The notes below the pieces were generated by a model. It did not search any database and had not been told where the DNA came from. It was given only the letters and a program-made list of their open reading frames with translations. Positions 1 through 12,648 of a stretch of DNA of 64,000 nucleotides are shown here, one piece after another (the first letter of the stretch is position 1; every line of letters begins with the position of its first letter). A program made the translations under genes and the position numbers. Where the stretch lies: positions 111,609,108-111,673,107 of the forward strand of contig CM063283.1 in NCBI GenBank assembly GCA_032173965.1. The letters are read 5' to 3'. This DNA comes from Sitta carolinensis (lineage: Eukaryota; Chordata; Aves; Passeriformes; Sittidae).

Positions 1-2285
1 AGTGCTTGTATGTTTTTGCCTGGCGCTGTAGGAGACTGCCCAGTCCTGGCTGGGGGCATAAACAGGAGTTTGCTAAAAGAACCCAGACCTCACTTGTGAC
101 CAGTTAACACCCAAAAGATGGGACCTGAAACACTTTGTGAAACCCATTTTGGGGTATGTGTGGGAGAAACCTCATGTGGCATCCCCATATTGCACATGTC
201 CTGAGGGAGATGAGTAAATGTGTCAATGGCAATCTGTAAAGGTTCCAGAAAGAAAAAAATGGGGAAAAAGGGAAGCACAGGTTCAGATCAATATATGTGC
301 CAAACACCCAACATCCAGCACAGGTCTGGGGTTACACCCTGAGTATTCACCACTGGCTGAGAGAGAGTGGAGATAATAAACTCCATCTGCAGGGAAGCAT
401 AAAAATGTGTCTCCTTGCACAAAACTTCTCTTAAATATTTTTAGTGGCTTAAACATGAAAATACCACCTATTTCCCAACCAATATATAAAATCTGTACAC
501 ATATATAAATCCTTATGTAACTGCCCAGCTTCCAGAAATGCCCCAAAAGGATAAGTCACTGATTTGCACAATAGAGGAAGGAAAATAAAAGTTGGAGCTC
601 TTCCAGAGCTGGATTTCCCAAAAGCTTATTATCCATTAATATCTCAGTTAAAACTGAACAAACATTGGTATCAATTGACAAATCATTGTGCCTTCAGTAA
701 AAATGTTCTTTATCATTGTGGTTACAAAGTCAAATATAAATTACTGAAGAAGCCTAAGAGAATTTAGGGAATTAAAGACCCATCACACATCAGCTAACAA
801 AGGAGCCGAGGAAAGAGAGAAGCCAGATGAATCAGCTCATACCAAAACGTAGTTTGTAACCCCAGCATTTCCTCCCTGCTGCCATACAGAGGCCAAGCCA
901 CCTATCAAGTACTTTCTGTTACTTTATTACCTCTTCTGTCCCCTCTGCTACTGCTAATGAAAATCACAGAGAATCTTGATAATCCTTTTGTGGCAAATAT
1001 GAGAAACGGAACTGCTAAAAGAACCTTACAGCATTAAATATTAATATAGTACATTCCCACTCCTAAAGTGATCAACTGCCCAAGGGGATGCTTCTAACCC
1101 CAGGGGCCTCCTCAGTTTTTCGCCCATCTCTCAGTTCTGAGGGGATGCTGAGCAATGCCCAGCATGAGTGAAGCAGAAGGCTTGCTGTGACTGCTCCAGC
1201 TTGCAGACTAGTTGTTGTCTTAATTTTTACCTGGCCAAAATTTTCATTTTTGGGAGAAGAAAACATGCTTTTATTTCTCTTTCTCTTTCAAAAGTCTAAA
1301 AGCTGAAGCAAACCAGACCATAGGTGGGACTCAGAAAGCAGCACCAGCCACCTGCTCTATGAGGACTTGTCCCTGAAACAAATCTGTGTTTCAGCCCAGG
1401 TTTGAGGGGGGCAGGCATTCTACAAAACCCTACCACAAGATAGTTGTGGTCCTACTAATTACCACGATATGTAACGTTCCACATTTACAGCTGTGAGTGT
1501 AACAGGCAAAAAATATTATAGAGCAGATCATAAATATGTTTCTGAAGTAATTTTGCATGAGATTCTAACTGACAGCTTATAACAATGTCCTTTGGACAAA
1601 TGGATCATGTCAGGGATAAATATTTGGGAGGGGGGGGTGTTTCATAGGTGACTTGTGAAGCAGTATTCAGCTGCTCTTAGTCAGGAGATTAATTTTTTTT
1701 TTTTTTTTGTTACTTCAGTTATGCATAAAAGAAAAGAAGTTGTACAATCAGCCATCATGCTGAGCTTGGCAAAGTGTGGGTTCTCACCTAAGCTCCAGAC
1801 CTACAGGTGTGTGAGGAAAACAACAGCTCCCAGTGAAGAAGAACTCACATGTTCATTTATTTCTTGGGATTTCTCTTTCATGGAAAAATCATCAGTGCAA
1901 AGCAGAGGATAATGTGTTTTTAAATGATTTTAAACAGTGCTTGTTATGGCTGTGTTCAGGGACTCATTTCTTGGTAGCTTATAAACCTTCAATCCATGAT
2001 GTCTAACATCTCCTTTCCTTTTTCTCTGTAAAACTGATTCTAGATATTGTCAAAAAGACCAGTTGGTTTTGTCGTTTTGGTTCAGTGGTACTTCACTTCC
2101 TATGTCATCTGTGGGTGTTCTCTGAAAAACTTACTGGATGGATGAGCAGGAGCAATATAAGGAGAGAGAAAGGTTTTTCATCCAGGTGTTTTACAGATAT
2201 TTTCACCTCTGAAGACACAGATTAATAATAGCTTTTATCATCTGTCTGGTTCTGAAGAACTACTGGGGCACAAGCTGCTCCTCAC
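1..2285. other. UMODL1 intron, no further exon seen
   Basis: I looked for the expected EGF-3 exon (a D-x-D-E-C start) on the minus strand and found none. There is a T run near 1690-1708. Otherwise this is unique AT-rich sequence. Confidence 0.5.
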
Positions 2286-2499
2286 CGTGCATGGAGAGGC
2301 TGCTCCTGTCAATGGTGAAGCAGGAGCTGTGTTCCAAGGCCTCACAAAAAGTGGTGATGACATGGTGGACATCCACTTCTTCTGCAAGCAGCAAATTGAA
2401 ACTTACCACTGTGCTCCCATTAGTAACACCCGTTATCTGCACTTCAATCAGCCCAGCATCCATCTGCTGGAGTACCTCAAGGGACAGAGATTTATGCAT
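2286..2499 (-). CDS. UMODL1: UMODL1: second half of SEA-3
   Basis: The exon is 214 bp (71 codons + 1, phase 0 in) with acceptor TTGTTTTTATTCCAG and donor CACG then GTGAGG. It encodes 'LEVLQQMDAGLIEVQITGV', 'TNGSTVVSFNLLLAEEVDV' and 'FCEALEHSS', close to the recalled 'CQHMDAGGVRMEVVSVTNGS' region. The frame is open. It is the last UMODL1 exon in the window, and the next one (EGF-3) should lie left of base 1. Confidence 0.88.
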
Positions 2500-3833
2500 C
2501 TGGAATAAAAACAAAATGTATGTGGGGATGGGCAGATGGAGCAATTACATTTCAGGCTGTGTACACTGCTCAGAAATCAGTGTAGTGCTTCCTGCTCTGG
2601 AGGGAAGCAGCAGAAAATGACCTTTTGCTTTGTAACATTTTCATTCCAGAGCAGCTGAAGGATGTGGTGCATATTTAACCATGAATATTAAACAAGCCAA
2701 GTGATTAAGATATCTCATGTGTCATTTGGCACAAGCCCTTGCCTCTGGTAAATAAAGGGAGGGAGGAGACTGCAGGGAAGCTCTCTCAAAATGCCTCTGG
2801 GAAGAGAGGCAATCCAACACAAGGAATTACTGGTGGAAGTGAAGGTGCTCCTGACACTCCACACTGCCTCAGAGGGCTCTCCCAGCCCAGGAGCATTACA
2901 ACTTAGAGCAGGTGAGCTTCAAGCTTTGCTTCACAACTGATTTCTCACCAGAGCCAAGCAGAACCCACCTGTTTCTAAATGCCCAGACCAGGGTATCAGG
3001 GGCCCAGGTGGGGGCTACGCCGAGGACACCTCCAACTGCTTCTTCCTCTCCCTGATTTCTGCAGGAAATATCTGGAGCAGCAGGGCTGGATTTTAGCCCT
3101 GAGTTTAAGGCACAGTTTAATTCAGTGTGTAGTGCTCAGGGATGCCAGCAGTGATTCCCACCAGGAAGAGCCCAGGGAAGAGGCAAGTGCTGGGAGCCAC
3201 CAGGAGAAGCAGCCTTGCTTGCCTTGCACCCACGCACAGAGCTGGTGCATTTCCTGCTGGATTCTCACAGCTTTTGCACAGCCCTGTCCCTGCCTGCTGC
3301 ACATTTCCCAGCCCTGACTTCCCCACTGTCTGTTACCCAGCCCTGCAGACAGCCCCAGGATCTGCAGGTGTCCTGCAGCCCTTTCCTGAGCCACCAGAGA
3401 TGATGTGTTTCTGTGCTGGGTGCCAAGGCAATGTGGCACAGAGTAAACCCCCTGGAAACAGCTCCCATGTGCCTGCAAGTGCCACACAGCAAACCCTGGA
3501 GTGTCCCATGGAGCACACAAGCAGAGCTCAGAGGATGCAGACAGCTGGCTCACCTCTAAAAACCTGGGCAGAACATAAACTGTCCTTGTCAAACCCCAAA
3601 TCTCCCATTTCAAGGGCCTCTTGGGCTTCTTCTGCTCTCTCTTTCTGCTGTTTCACAAGCAGGTACTGAAAAGTTGGAGGTCAGACCTAAGTTTTCACCT
3701 TTCATAATTTTTGTCTGAACTTTTCAACATTAAACACAGACAACTGTGACATCCTCTTATCCCACCCTGATTACAGCCTCTTTCACTGTCTATCCTGAAA
3801 ATTTTATTTTATCAAATTTTATTCTTCTTTTGC

Positions 3834-4120
3834 ACAGAATCACTGAGGTTGGAAAAGACCTCTAAGATCATCAAGTCCAACCTGTGACCAATCCCCACCT
3901 TGTCCCCAGCCCAGAGCACTGAGTGCCACCTCCAGGCCATCCTGGGACACCTGCAGGGATGGGCACTCCAGACCTCCCTGGGCAGCCCCTTCTGATGCCT
4001 GAGCACCCTTTCCAAGGGAAAATTCCTCCTGATGTCCAACCTGAGCCTTCCCTGGCCCAGCCTGAGGCCATTTCCTCTTGTCCTGTCACTTGTTCCCAGT
4101 GACCAGAGCCTGATCCCCAC
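3834..4120 (-). mobile_element. CR1 LINE 3' fragment
   Basis: It begins 'cagaatcactgaggttgg' and continues with 'atcatcaagtccaacc', the complement of a CR1 3' end, so the element is on the minus strand. It extends into the upstream part with 'gatgtccaacctgagcc' and ends near 'cttgttcccagtgacc'. 5'-truncated. Confidence 0.75.
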
Positions 4121-4346
4121 TTGGCTACACTGGTTGGTTGGTTTGGTTTGTTTGGTTTGTGTCCTTATTCCTATTTTGCCTCCCAAAGCAGGACCCGGAG
4201 CTTGAATAGCATCAGGGCACATTCACAGTATTTGTATTTAGCCACTAGGTGACACTACAAAACCCTTTTTCCAAGAGACTCCAGGATTTCCCAGCAGGTA
4301 CCACACCCTGGGTTATCAAAATAATGGTTGATGAAGCAGGGCTAGG

Positions 4347-4391
<45 letters not shown>
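4347..4391. repeat. Poly(A) tract, 45 bp
   Basis: An uninterrupted run of A on the plus strand followed by GGGGGG, in a UMODL1 intron. There is no clear retrocopy upstream of it. Confidence 0.9.
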
Positions 4392-4394
<3 letters not shown>

Positions 4395-6951
4395 GGGAAG
4401 GTGGGGAAAGAAACGGAACTTTTTGGAAAGAAATATTCAATATATAATACCCTTGAGTATGGGGAGTTCTTACAAGAGAAGTTATCTTCAGGTCTGACAT
4501 TGTATCTGCAATTTCTATAGCACACAAAGGAAACCTAAGCAGGGAATGCACTGAGAGTCTGGAAACTGGGCATAAGTAAGAAAAAGGTCCAGTAATTTGA
4601 ACAGAATATTGTTTGAAGACTGTTTTTTCACTCAGAGAAGGAAAAAAACACTGTACCTTCAGGGAGAAGGTACCAGAGCACACATCTGCCCAGCCACTCT
4701 CACCAGCAGCTTCCAGGATGTGGAGCTGGATAAACTCAAATTAACAAAAGGGTGAAATTACACTGGAATAGTGAAAGTTCTTTAATCCCTGTTCCTACAC
4801 TCATTCCACTTCAACTACAATCATTTTAGGTGCGTTCAGCTAGACAAACACAGGTTATGTGCCTTCCAGTTGGGGGGGGGGTCACCTTCCTAAGGCATTA
4901 CTGTTTATTAATTTCACAGTTTTTGTCACTCAGCTAAGTTTAAGACACCCAAATTCAAAACAAGCTTTCCACTTAGGAATTTATTGCACCTCAGTGCAGT
5001 GTATTTTCAACTCAAACCTTTTGCTTTCACAACTGATTTTCTTGAGGACAAGACATGATATCCTTCTTGGGGTGTTGTAAAACATGAGCTGAACAAACCC
5101 CAAGACTGAAATACTTTTTTTACCTTTAGCTTGTTGTTTTTAAGTTGCATTACAAGAAAGGTGGGGGCACTGGCCTGGACAATGACAGTGCAGGCTGTCA
5201 CATCAAGTTTTAGCTCCTCATCCTTATTTAAAGGATGATATTTCCATTTCCTGTGCTGCCAATTTAACCACATGGCACTTAAGTGCTGGGGCTAAAGAAC
5301 ATTATACACATTAGGATTTATAAATCCTCTGAATTGTAGATTGTGACTCCAAAGAGGTCTTAAAAAAATCTCTGGCACACTGTATCTAACTGGAACCTGA
5401 GAGTGCTTTTAAAGCTCATAAAATTTTCCTCATTTATTTTAAAAGATCCATTTGTGGTCCTCATACCTGGAAAGAAAATATACAGATCTTTCTGGTCTCC
5501 TAAATTTCCTTTGGCATCTAGAAATACAATATTTGTAATATTATTTACAGCAGCTATGCAATTATAGCCCATTTACAGTGGCTCTGAGGTGGAAGGAATC
5601 AACACTAACACATCTCTCCAGCTGATCCACAAAACCAGAGTGCTGGGAAAAAGAGTTAGTTCCTTTTAATCACAAATGATCATTTTCTGCCTGAAAATTT
5701 GACACCCAGGTAAAACTGACACAAAATTTCATTTTGTTCCTTTATGCAACCATTTTACAATTTTTCCTAAATATATTAGTACCCATGATTTTCTGGACTA
5801 AGATATCTGACTGAGTGAAGAAAATACATTAATTTCAGTCCATTTCAATCCTGTGCTGTTCTGACATAGCCTCGAGCAGAGTGTGGTGCTGAATGAGAGA
5901 GAGGTCAGTGGAGAATTGCTCCCTTTTCACTTAGCTAATCACATCACTCTGGTTTTGTCACAGTTTTTCTGATGTGACAGCTCGGGGCCAAAACAGCTCC
6001 AGGAAAGCTGTGCTCTGCTAACACACCCAGAAAGGTGCAAACCAGTCGTGACCAGCGGGAAACTGATTTGATGTCCAAGAAGGATAAATGGATCACCCTC
6101 TTCCCTCCCTGCAGCTCTGTGACCCCAGCCTGGCCTGTGCCCTGTGCCAGCTGTGCTCCAGTGGCACATCCTGACTCTGTCCCCAGTAAGTCTTGGGAGG
6201 CCTCTGCAGGATTTGAAAATCCATCAAAGTGCCAGTGATGGATTTATCACCACACTGATCTGAAAACACTGACAGTGAAGGGGAGGTAAGGGAGGCAATA
6301 AAGCAGCCCAGCATAACCAGTGGTTTTCCAGGCATGGGTGTGTTTGAGGGAGCACCAGAAGGAACAAACTTGTGACAAATTCACTACAATATTAGATACA
6401 GTCAAAGGCAATGCCTGAGAATCCTGAAAAGGTTAAAGGCACAGCAAATAAAATGTTGTGCTTTGATATCCTGCACTCTAATTAGAAGTGAGGGCAGAGG
6501 TGACTTTTCAAGAAGCCACTTCCTTTCCAGATATGGGGCTACAAAATCCAGGATGATTACAAGAACTGTCAGCCTTGAGGTGCTGCTACAAAGGATAACA
6601 ACCATCATACAGCTAATTAGGATAGTGTGTTCAGGGCAAGGGTATCAGGGCACTTTGCTAGCTCCATTAACTTTCCACCACACCTCTGGAGGAGATCAAT
6701 AATTCAGTATAAGCAGGTATGAGAAGAAGAGGACAGGAAGGTACCAGAGAATCCCCAAATCCTGATCTTCCTCTAAAGAAGGAAGCTGCACACTTCTCCT
6801 GCAGCCTCAGGCAGTCAGGGGAAGCCAAACCTTACAGGTGTGTCAAGGGACACACATGAGTTATTCAGGCTTTGGGGGAAAAGAACCACATACAGGGTTT
6901 TATTGAGGCAGGTAACAGGTCATGTCCTTCTTCATCATCATCATCACTTAC

Positions 6952-7064
6952 ATCATCAACAAAGAGCTGTGCAAGGGTTTGATACTCCTCACTGCTTGTA
7001 TTGCTAAAGCCTGGAGAGTATTCTGTGTTTGTTATCCAAACTGTGCCACTAAGTTTCTGGAAGG
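6952..7064 (-). pseudogene. UMODL1: UMODL1: first half of SEA-3, ancestral acceptor mutated
   Basis: The open frame reads 'KLSGTVWITNTEYSPGFSN', 'TSSEEYQTLAQLFVDD', then donor GTAAGTGA at 6951. It matches the recalled 'KLIGKVRIKNVRYSESF' and 'SSQEYRDFLELF'. By homology the exon should start at 7064, giving 113 bp like SEA-2a and the residues A-F-Q-K-L-S-G. The two bases before it read AA after a pyrimidine-rich TTTTCTTACCTTGC, so the acceptor AG seems mutated. The next AG, 8 bp downstream (exon start 7056), shifts the frame unless the alternative donor of the previous exon is used with it. Confidence 0.75.
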
Positions 7065-7950
7065 TTGCAAGGTAAGAAAAAAGACAATTTCCTCAGGTGT
7101 TTTATGGACTGCAGTCCATGGACAGGTGTGTCACAGTGTCCAGCATTCCTGGCCACATGCATCAACTCACAGCAGCAGCAGGCCAGCCCTCTGAAATGTA
7201 GCCCAAGCCCCTAAAGTCTAAAAATAAGGCATCCAGCATCTTAGTCTGCCCTGTCTGAGCCCAGATGATTCTCAAGAAAGGCACTGACCTCCTGATGAGA
7301 GATGATATTAGATATTACCTCCTGATATTAGACCTAGTAAGTCTAATATCTGCCAGCTCTGCCTTGGATGCTGGGGGATGTCAGGAATGTTGTTCTATTC
7401 AGCACTGGAACTGCTCTCCTAGGCTCAGCTGGTTGCCCCACCACTCCCTCCAGAGGGAAACCACCAAATCCTCCCTGCAGCCTCAGAGGAAGGCTGGGCA
7501 GCTGCCTGAGCTTACACATCTACACTTTGGACAGCTGTGGTGGGATGAGATGAATCCCAACACTTCCCCCCCGGCTCACATCTGCTGAATGACATTCAGG
7601 CAGACTCAAACATTTGAGTTTATTTCCTGATTTCTCTGTGTTTCCCAGTACCTCTGGGTTTGGCATTGTTACTACAGACACTGAAAAGACCAGAGATCTG
7701 TGAAAGGGCTTGTGCAGGCATGGTTTGTGCCTCTGGCATCCATTTAGTGATGATTCCAATCATCCAAAGCTGTGACCATTGCCAGTAAATTGCCTTCACT
7801 CTACCCCCTGCTCCTAAGAAATCATCACTCCTGGCACAGCAAAACCTAATGTTTCAACAGTTTATGTAAATACAGGATAGTCTTCACCAAAAACTTCAAG
7901 GATTTTATCATCTGACTAAGGATTGAGTGTAAAATTCTGAATCAAGTTAC

Positions 7951-8092
7951 CAGTCTTTACTCTCTGGTGTAGCAAACTGCTTTCTTCCTTGTACACAGCT
8001 GGCTGCACCTCCACAGAATAGCAGGCACCAGGTTCCAGCTCTGAGACTGTCAGACTCCTATATTCAGTTTTAATCTGCCTTTTTGCTGCTTT
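7951..8092 (-). CDS. UMODL1: UMODL1: second half of FN3-2
   Basis: After an acceptor CCTTCTGTTTCATAG the exon reads in phase 0 'KTEYRSLTVSELEPGACYSV', 'EVQPAVYKEES' and 'HQRVKT', ending in phase 1 before GTAACTTG. It is the E-F-G strand half of an FN3 domain, close to the recalled 'TSVTLSGLEPGVLHLVEI'. A second possible donor lies 10 bp earlier (AGA then GTAAAG, exon end 7961) and has the better +5 base. The first half of this domain was not found upstream. Confidence 0.75.
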
Positions 8093-10867
8093 CTATGAAA
8101 CAGAAGGAATTACAAAGCTCTGCATAAACTCTGTGGACCACTTTACATCCAAGTTCTACTCACATTAGGAAAACATGCACTTGAACTAGGACGGGTACTG
8201 GAGGAAAAGAAATACTAATCAGGTAAAGCTGTACAGGGGAGGGGAGAAATGCCTGCTTGAAGCAGGCTACTGGAGGAGGGTTCCTGTATCCCAGCATAAT
8301 TCTGATCCCAAAGGAATCCTCATCACTGACAGTCAGATCAAAGGATTTGGGCTTGCTTTTTGCCATGGCTTGTCTTGTCACATGGACACAGGTATTGAGG
8401 GGATAAAACACATTCAGTTGTCTCAGGTGAGAGGGGAAAATATTCTGAACAGTTCTCAAATAATAATATAAAAGTATTTAAAAGATCAGACTATGAAGAC
8501 TTGGCTGAGGTTGAGCTTTCAGGACAGAGATGATGCCACAAGGAGGAGCTGCATATGAAACGTCACCAAACAGGGGCTTTTGCCCTCTGAATTTCTTGCC
8601 CTGGGCTAGTGAGATGCCACTCTGGTGGCTCTTATTCCTTAGGCATAGCCCTTCACAAGCTTCTTTCCCAGCAAAAACACTTGGCTGAATAGTTGATTCA
8701 TCAGGAATATAAAACAAGTTTTTATAAACTGAACTTTTTGTGTGTGCAGAATTCTTCCATTTTTCCCCAGCTGGAAACAGCTTTTATGTGGCTTTTTGTC
8801 AGTTAAAATTAGCTGATTTTATATTTAAAAAAAAAAAAAATCTTTGTTTTCATTAAAAAAAACCCAAATATTTATTTTTGGAGGAGAGAAGACAGCAGCT
8901 GAACAGGGCATTGGCACAGCTGCCCAGGGCAGGGCAGGATGGCAGGAGGGGACACGTGGTGAGCAGGGCTGGGGGGACAAGAGAGGCTGGAGACTCAGCA
9001 GAACTGGCTTTACATGGCTGAAAAAGGCATTTTCCAGGGAGAAAGGAATGAGGGAGCACCAGAAATGAGGCTGGATGAGTGGAGACCACCAGGAAAGCAA
9101 GATCACAGGGGAGAGGAGATAAAGGAGCAGAGGGAAGTGTGACTTGGGATCAGAGAGACGTGGAGGGCACGAGAGACAAAATAAAGACAAGCAGAAGCAA
9201 AACTGAAATAGCCAAACTGAAATAGCCAAACCGAATGGTGACACACTACAGAAAAAAAAAAAAAAAAAACATAATAGTGATGGGCAGAGACAGCAGCATT
9301 CATATCCCAAACAAAACTGTAATTTTAAGACCAAATCTGACTCTCTGAAATATGATTCAGCTCCAATCAACAGAAAAATCCCCTAATTATCTGCAACACA
9401 TCTGCCCCAACCCAAACAGATTAAACCTTCGCCAGCCTTGCTGCTCTCAATTACAGCTCTTGAAGCAGTGTCTCTCAGGTTTCCAGGCAGCTCCTGCCTC
9501 ACAGGGGATTTCTGGAGGACTCTGACTGATCATCCTCTACTGAGAGGCAGGTCCTTTTCCTCCCCAGCTCCCTTAATCCACTCCATAGACAGCTTCTGCT
9601 GCTGTGTCCTGGTGCCAGAGGCTGCAGGAAAAACCAGGATGCGTGGCTAAAGAACAAGCAGCAAATGTTGCCACGAGCCACGCTCAGCACACTCTTTTAT
9701 GAGTTCCTCCTCTTGGAGCTGAAGAAATATAACATCAATAAAAGCAACTGCTAAATTGCCAGGAAGAGGAATCGCTTTCACAAGCAGACTTGCGAAGAGA
9801 AAGTGCCAATTCCTGTAGAAAATGTTATTGATACAGAAAAAAATTGCAGGCGCCAAGAAAACAATTTTGATGTTGAGAAAATGGTTTTAGATGCCTTTTT
9901 CTGAATTTCGGGCGAGGCTTTGCTTCCCCCCACAGGTGCAGGTCCCACGGGGTGGGTGCTCGCTGCGGGTCGGGCTGGGGGCTGCAGAGGAGCCTGGTGG
10001 CCCCAGGGCTCCGGCGTGTCCCTCACTCCAAGGCTGCTCTCCCTCCCCACCTCTCCATCCGCTCCCGGCGAGGCGCCGGGGCCGGGAATGCCAGCGGTGC
10101 CCGTGGCCAGCAGAGCTGTGTCAGGGCCACCTCGAGAGCTGGCCTGGGGCACAGCAGCAGCTGAGTGAGTCCCTGAGGCTCTTTGGTTTGGGAAAAGCCA
10201 AACCAGGACGAGCTGCTCTGTTACTGTGACGCAGATAGGAGCACACAGCAACACACACAACAGGTGTTCAGGCAGAGAAGAAGAAAGGAAGTCCCCAGTT
10301 TATTGTTGACCTCGTATCTCTCAGTTTCTGGACAGTGATCAGAGATTGGACAGAGAAGTTCCCACCTCTCCATCTCCACTGTCACTTGAGAAGTCCATCA
10401 GGTGATATCTTTTACAAAGGAATGCAAACATGATTCTTGTTTATCTTACAATTCATGAGAACTGACTCCACTCTACTAAAACAAATCAGAAGGCTGATTT
10501 TCAGGGACAACACCGCTCCCGCCCGGCTGAGCCCACCGGGGAGTTCGGGACAGCGGGCTCGGAGCGGAGCTGCCTTGTGGCCTCGGTGCCCACCCTGCTG
10601 GGGGTGACCCCCGTGGCCTTGGGGCTGCTGGCCTGGTTGGCACCCATCCGTGGGGCCAGACCTTCTTGCCAAGGCGCTGGAGGAGCACTGCTGGGGCTGG
10701 GGGACCCTTGTTTGTGCGCCAGGACCCGCGCAGCAGGAGCAGCATGGCGCTGCCTGGCCCGCGGCCCAGAGCAGCGGGAGCAGGGCCAGCAGGGCCCCCT
10801 TCCTCAGCGGCAAAATAATCCCTGCTGGGCCTGGCTCCGGGAGCCATGGCCTCAGGGAGAGCATCCA

Positions 10868-12151
10868 CAGCCTCACCTGGGACACAAACACAGCACAGCC
10901 TCACCTGTGACACAAACACAGCACAGCCTCACCTGCGACACAAACACAGCCTCACCTGGGACACAAACACAGCACAGCCTCACCTGGGACACAAACACAG
11001 CCTCACCTGGGACACAGACACAGCCTCACCTGGACACAAACACAGCCTCACCTGGGACACAGCCTCACCTGGACACAAACACAGCCTCACCTGGACACAG
11101 ACACAGCACAGCCTCACCTGGGACACAAACACAGCACAGCCTCACCTGGGACACAAACACAGCCTCACCTGTGACACAAACACAGCCTCACCTGCGACAC
11201 AAACACAGCCTCACCTGGGACACAGACACAGCACAGCCTCACCTGTGACACAAACACAGCCTCACCTGGGACACAAACACAGCCTCACCTGTGACACAGC
11301 CTCACCTGTGACACAGCCTCACCTGGGACACAAACACAGCCTCACCTGCGACACAAACACAGCCTCACCTATGACACAAACACAGCCTCACCTGGGACAC
11401 AAACACAGCCTCACCTGTGACACAAACACAGCCTCACCTGGGACACAAACACAGCACAGCCTCACCTGTGACACAAACACAGACAGCCTCACCTGTGACA
11501 CAGACACAGCACAGCCTCACCTGTGACACAAACACAGCCTCACCTGTGACACAAACACAGCCTCACCTGGGACACAAACACAGCCTCACCTGGGACACAA
11601 ACACAGCACAGCCTCACCTGTGACACAAGCCTCACCTGGGACACAAACACAGCCTCACCTGGGACACAAACACAGCCTCACCTGGGACACAAACACAGCA
11701 CAGCCTCACCTGGGACACAAACACAGAACAGCCTCACCTGGGACACAAACACAGCCTCACCTGGGACACAAACACAGCACAGCCTCACCTGGGACACAAA
11801 CACAGCCTCACCTGGGACACAGACACAGCCTCACCTGCGACACAAACAAGAACAGCCTCACTGTGACACAAACACAGCACAGCCTCACCTGTGACACAAA
11901 CACAGAACAGCCTCACCTGGGACACAAACACAGCCTCACCTGGGACACAAACACAGCCTCACCTGGGACACAAACACAGCCTCACCTGTGACACAGCCTC
12001 ACCTGGACACAGACACAGCACAGCCTCACCTGGGACACAAACACAGCACAGCCTCACCTGTGACACAAACACAGCCTCACCTGGGACACAGACACAGCAC
12101 AGCCTCACCTGTGACACAAACACAGCCTCACCTGGGACACAGACACAGCCT
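10868..12151. repeat. 23-bp minisatellite, about 53 units
   Basis: A tandem array whose plus-strand unit is 'agcctcacctgggacacaaa' plus 'cac'. Many units carry an extra 'cagca'-type 5-bp insert (28 bp), and some lack part of it ('acctggacacag'). The middle triplet varies (GGG, GTG, GCG, ATG). I counted about 53 copies of 'cctcacctg' or its variant. On the UMODL1 sense strand each unit contains CCCAG then GTGAGGC, which resembles both a splice acceptor and a donor. Because 23 is not a multiple of 3, all frames stay open and give spurious repeat ORFs. Confidence 0.95.
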
Positions 12152-12519
12152 GAAATGGGGCCTGGGGGTGCGTGAGGAGGCATCAGAGTCTCACCTGAAA
12201 ATGGCACCGAGGCCGCTCCGCCCGCCCTGGCAGCACGACAAAAACAGGTCTTGGGTGTTCAGGAACACCGAGTAGAACCTGTGGGTTTCATGGGGTTGAA
12301 CCTGGTTTGTGCCGACACAAAGCAGCAGATTGGATTCCTGGGTCTCCTGTTCTGGTTGGCAAGGCCGTGGATCAGCTTGGTGGGAGGAAATTAGCCACAG
12401 ACTTAGCGAAAGAGGGGAAAGTACTTCTTGCAGTTGTCAGGCTTATCAAGGAGGATCTCAGAGAGAGTTCACCTGAATATATTTATTTATGTAGATATTT
12501 ATGCAATTTTTAATATTTT

Positions 12520-12611
12520 AACTATTTTATATATAAATAATTATATATTTATATATAAATATATATTATATATATTTAAATAGATATCTTTTTGTATATA
12601 ATTCAAATACA

Positions 12612-12645
<34 letters not shown>
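12520..12645. repeat. AT-rich stretch with (TA)n microsatellite
   Basis: Almost pure A/T sequence that ends in a (TA)n run of about 26 bp at 12618-12643. Confidence 0.85.

Positions 12646-12648
<3 letters not shown>

Larger units (their letters stand above)
2500..6951. other. UMODL1 intron with one CR1 fragment and an A tract
   Basis: It contains a CR1 fragment at 3834-4120 and an (A)45 run at 4347-4391. The moderately GC-rich stretch at 2970-3660 has overlapping short open frames on both strands, with no recognisable domain. No exon was identified. Confidence 0.5.

Noticed and set aside
3122..3669. Overlapping open frames of 163 and 175 residues on both strands
   Set aside because: No domain, splice support or recognisable homology, in a moderately GC-rich intron stretch.
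5007..5273. Minus-strand frame with 'ELKLDVTACTVIVQ' considered as a SEA piece
   Set aside because: The real SEA-3 exons were found at 6952-7064 and 2286-2499, and this stretch lacks matching splice sites.
10868..12151. CRISPR array
   Set aside because: The units are adjacent without unique spacers, and the context is a vertebrate intron. It is a minisatellite.
10577..12175. Plus-strand open frames of up to 226 residues (repeats of HSLTWDTNTASPG)
   Set aside because: Produced by the 23-bp minisatellite, with the same peptide cycling through all frames. It is not a gene.
12188..12271. Possible 84-bp UMODL1 linker exon between CCCACAG and TTTTCAG-GTGAGA
   Set aside because: In the phase required after EGF-2 (phase 1) it hits a stop, and its sequence does not resemble the linker or an FN3 strand.
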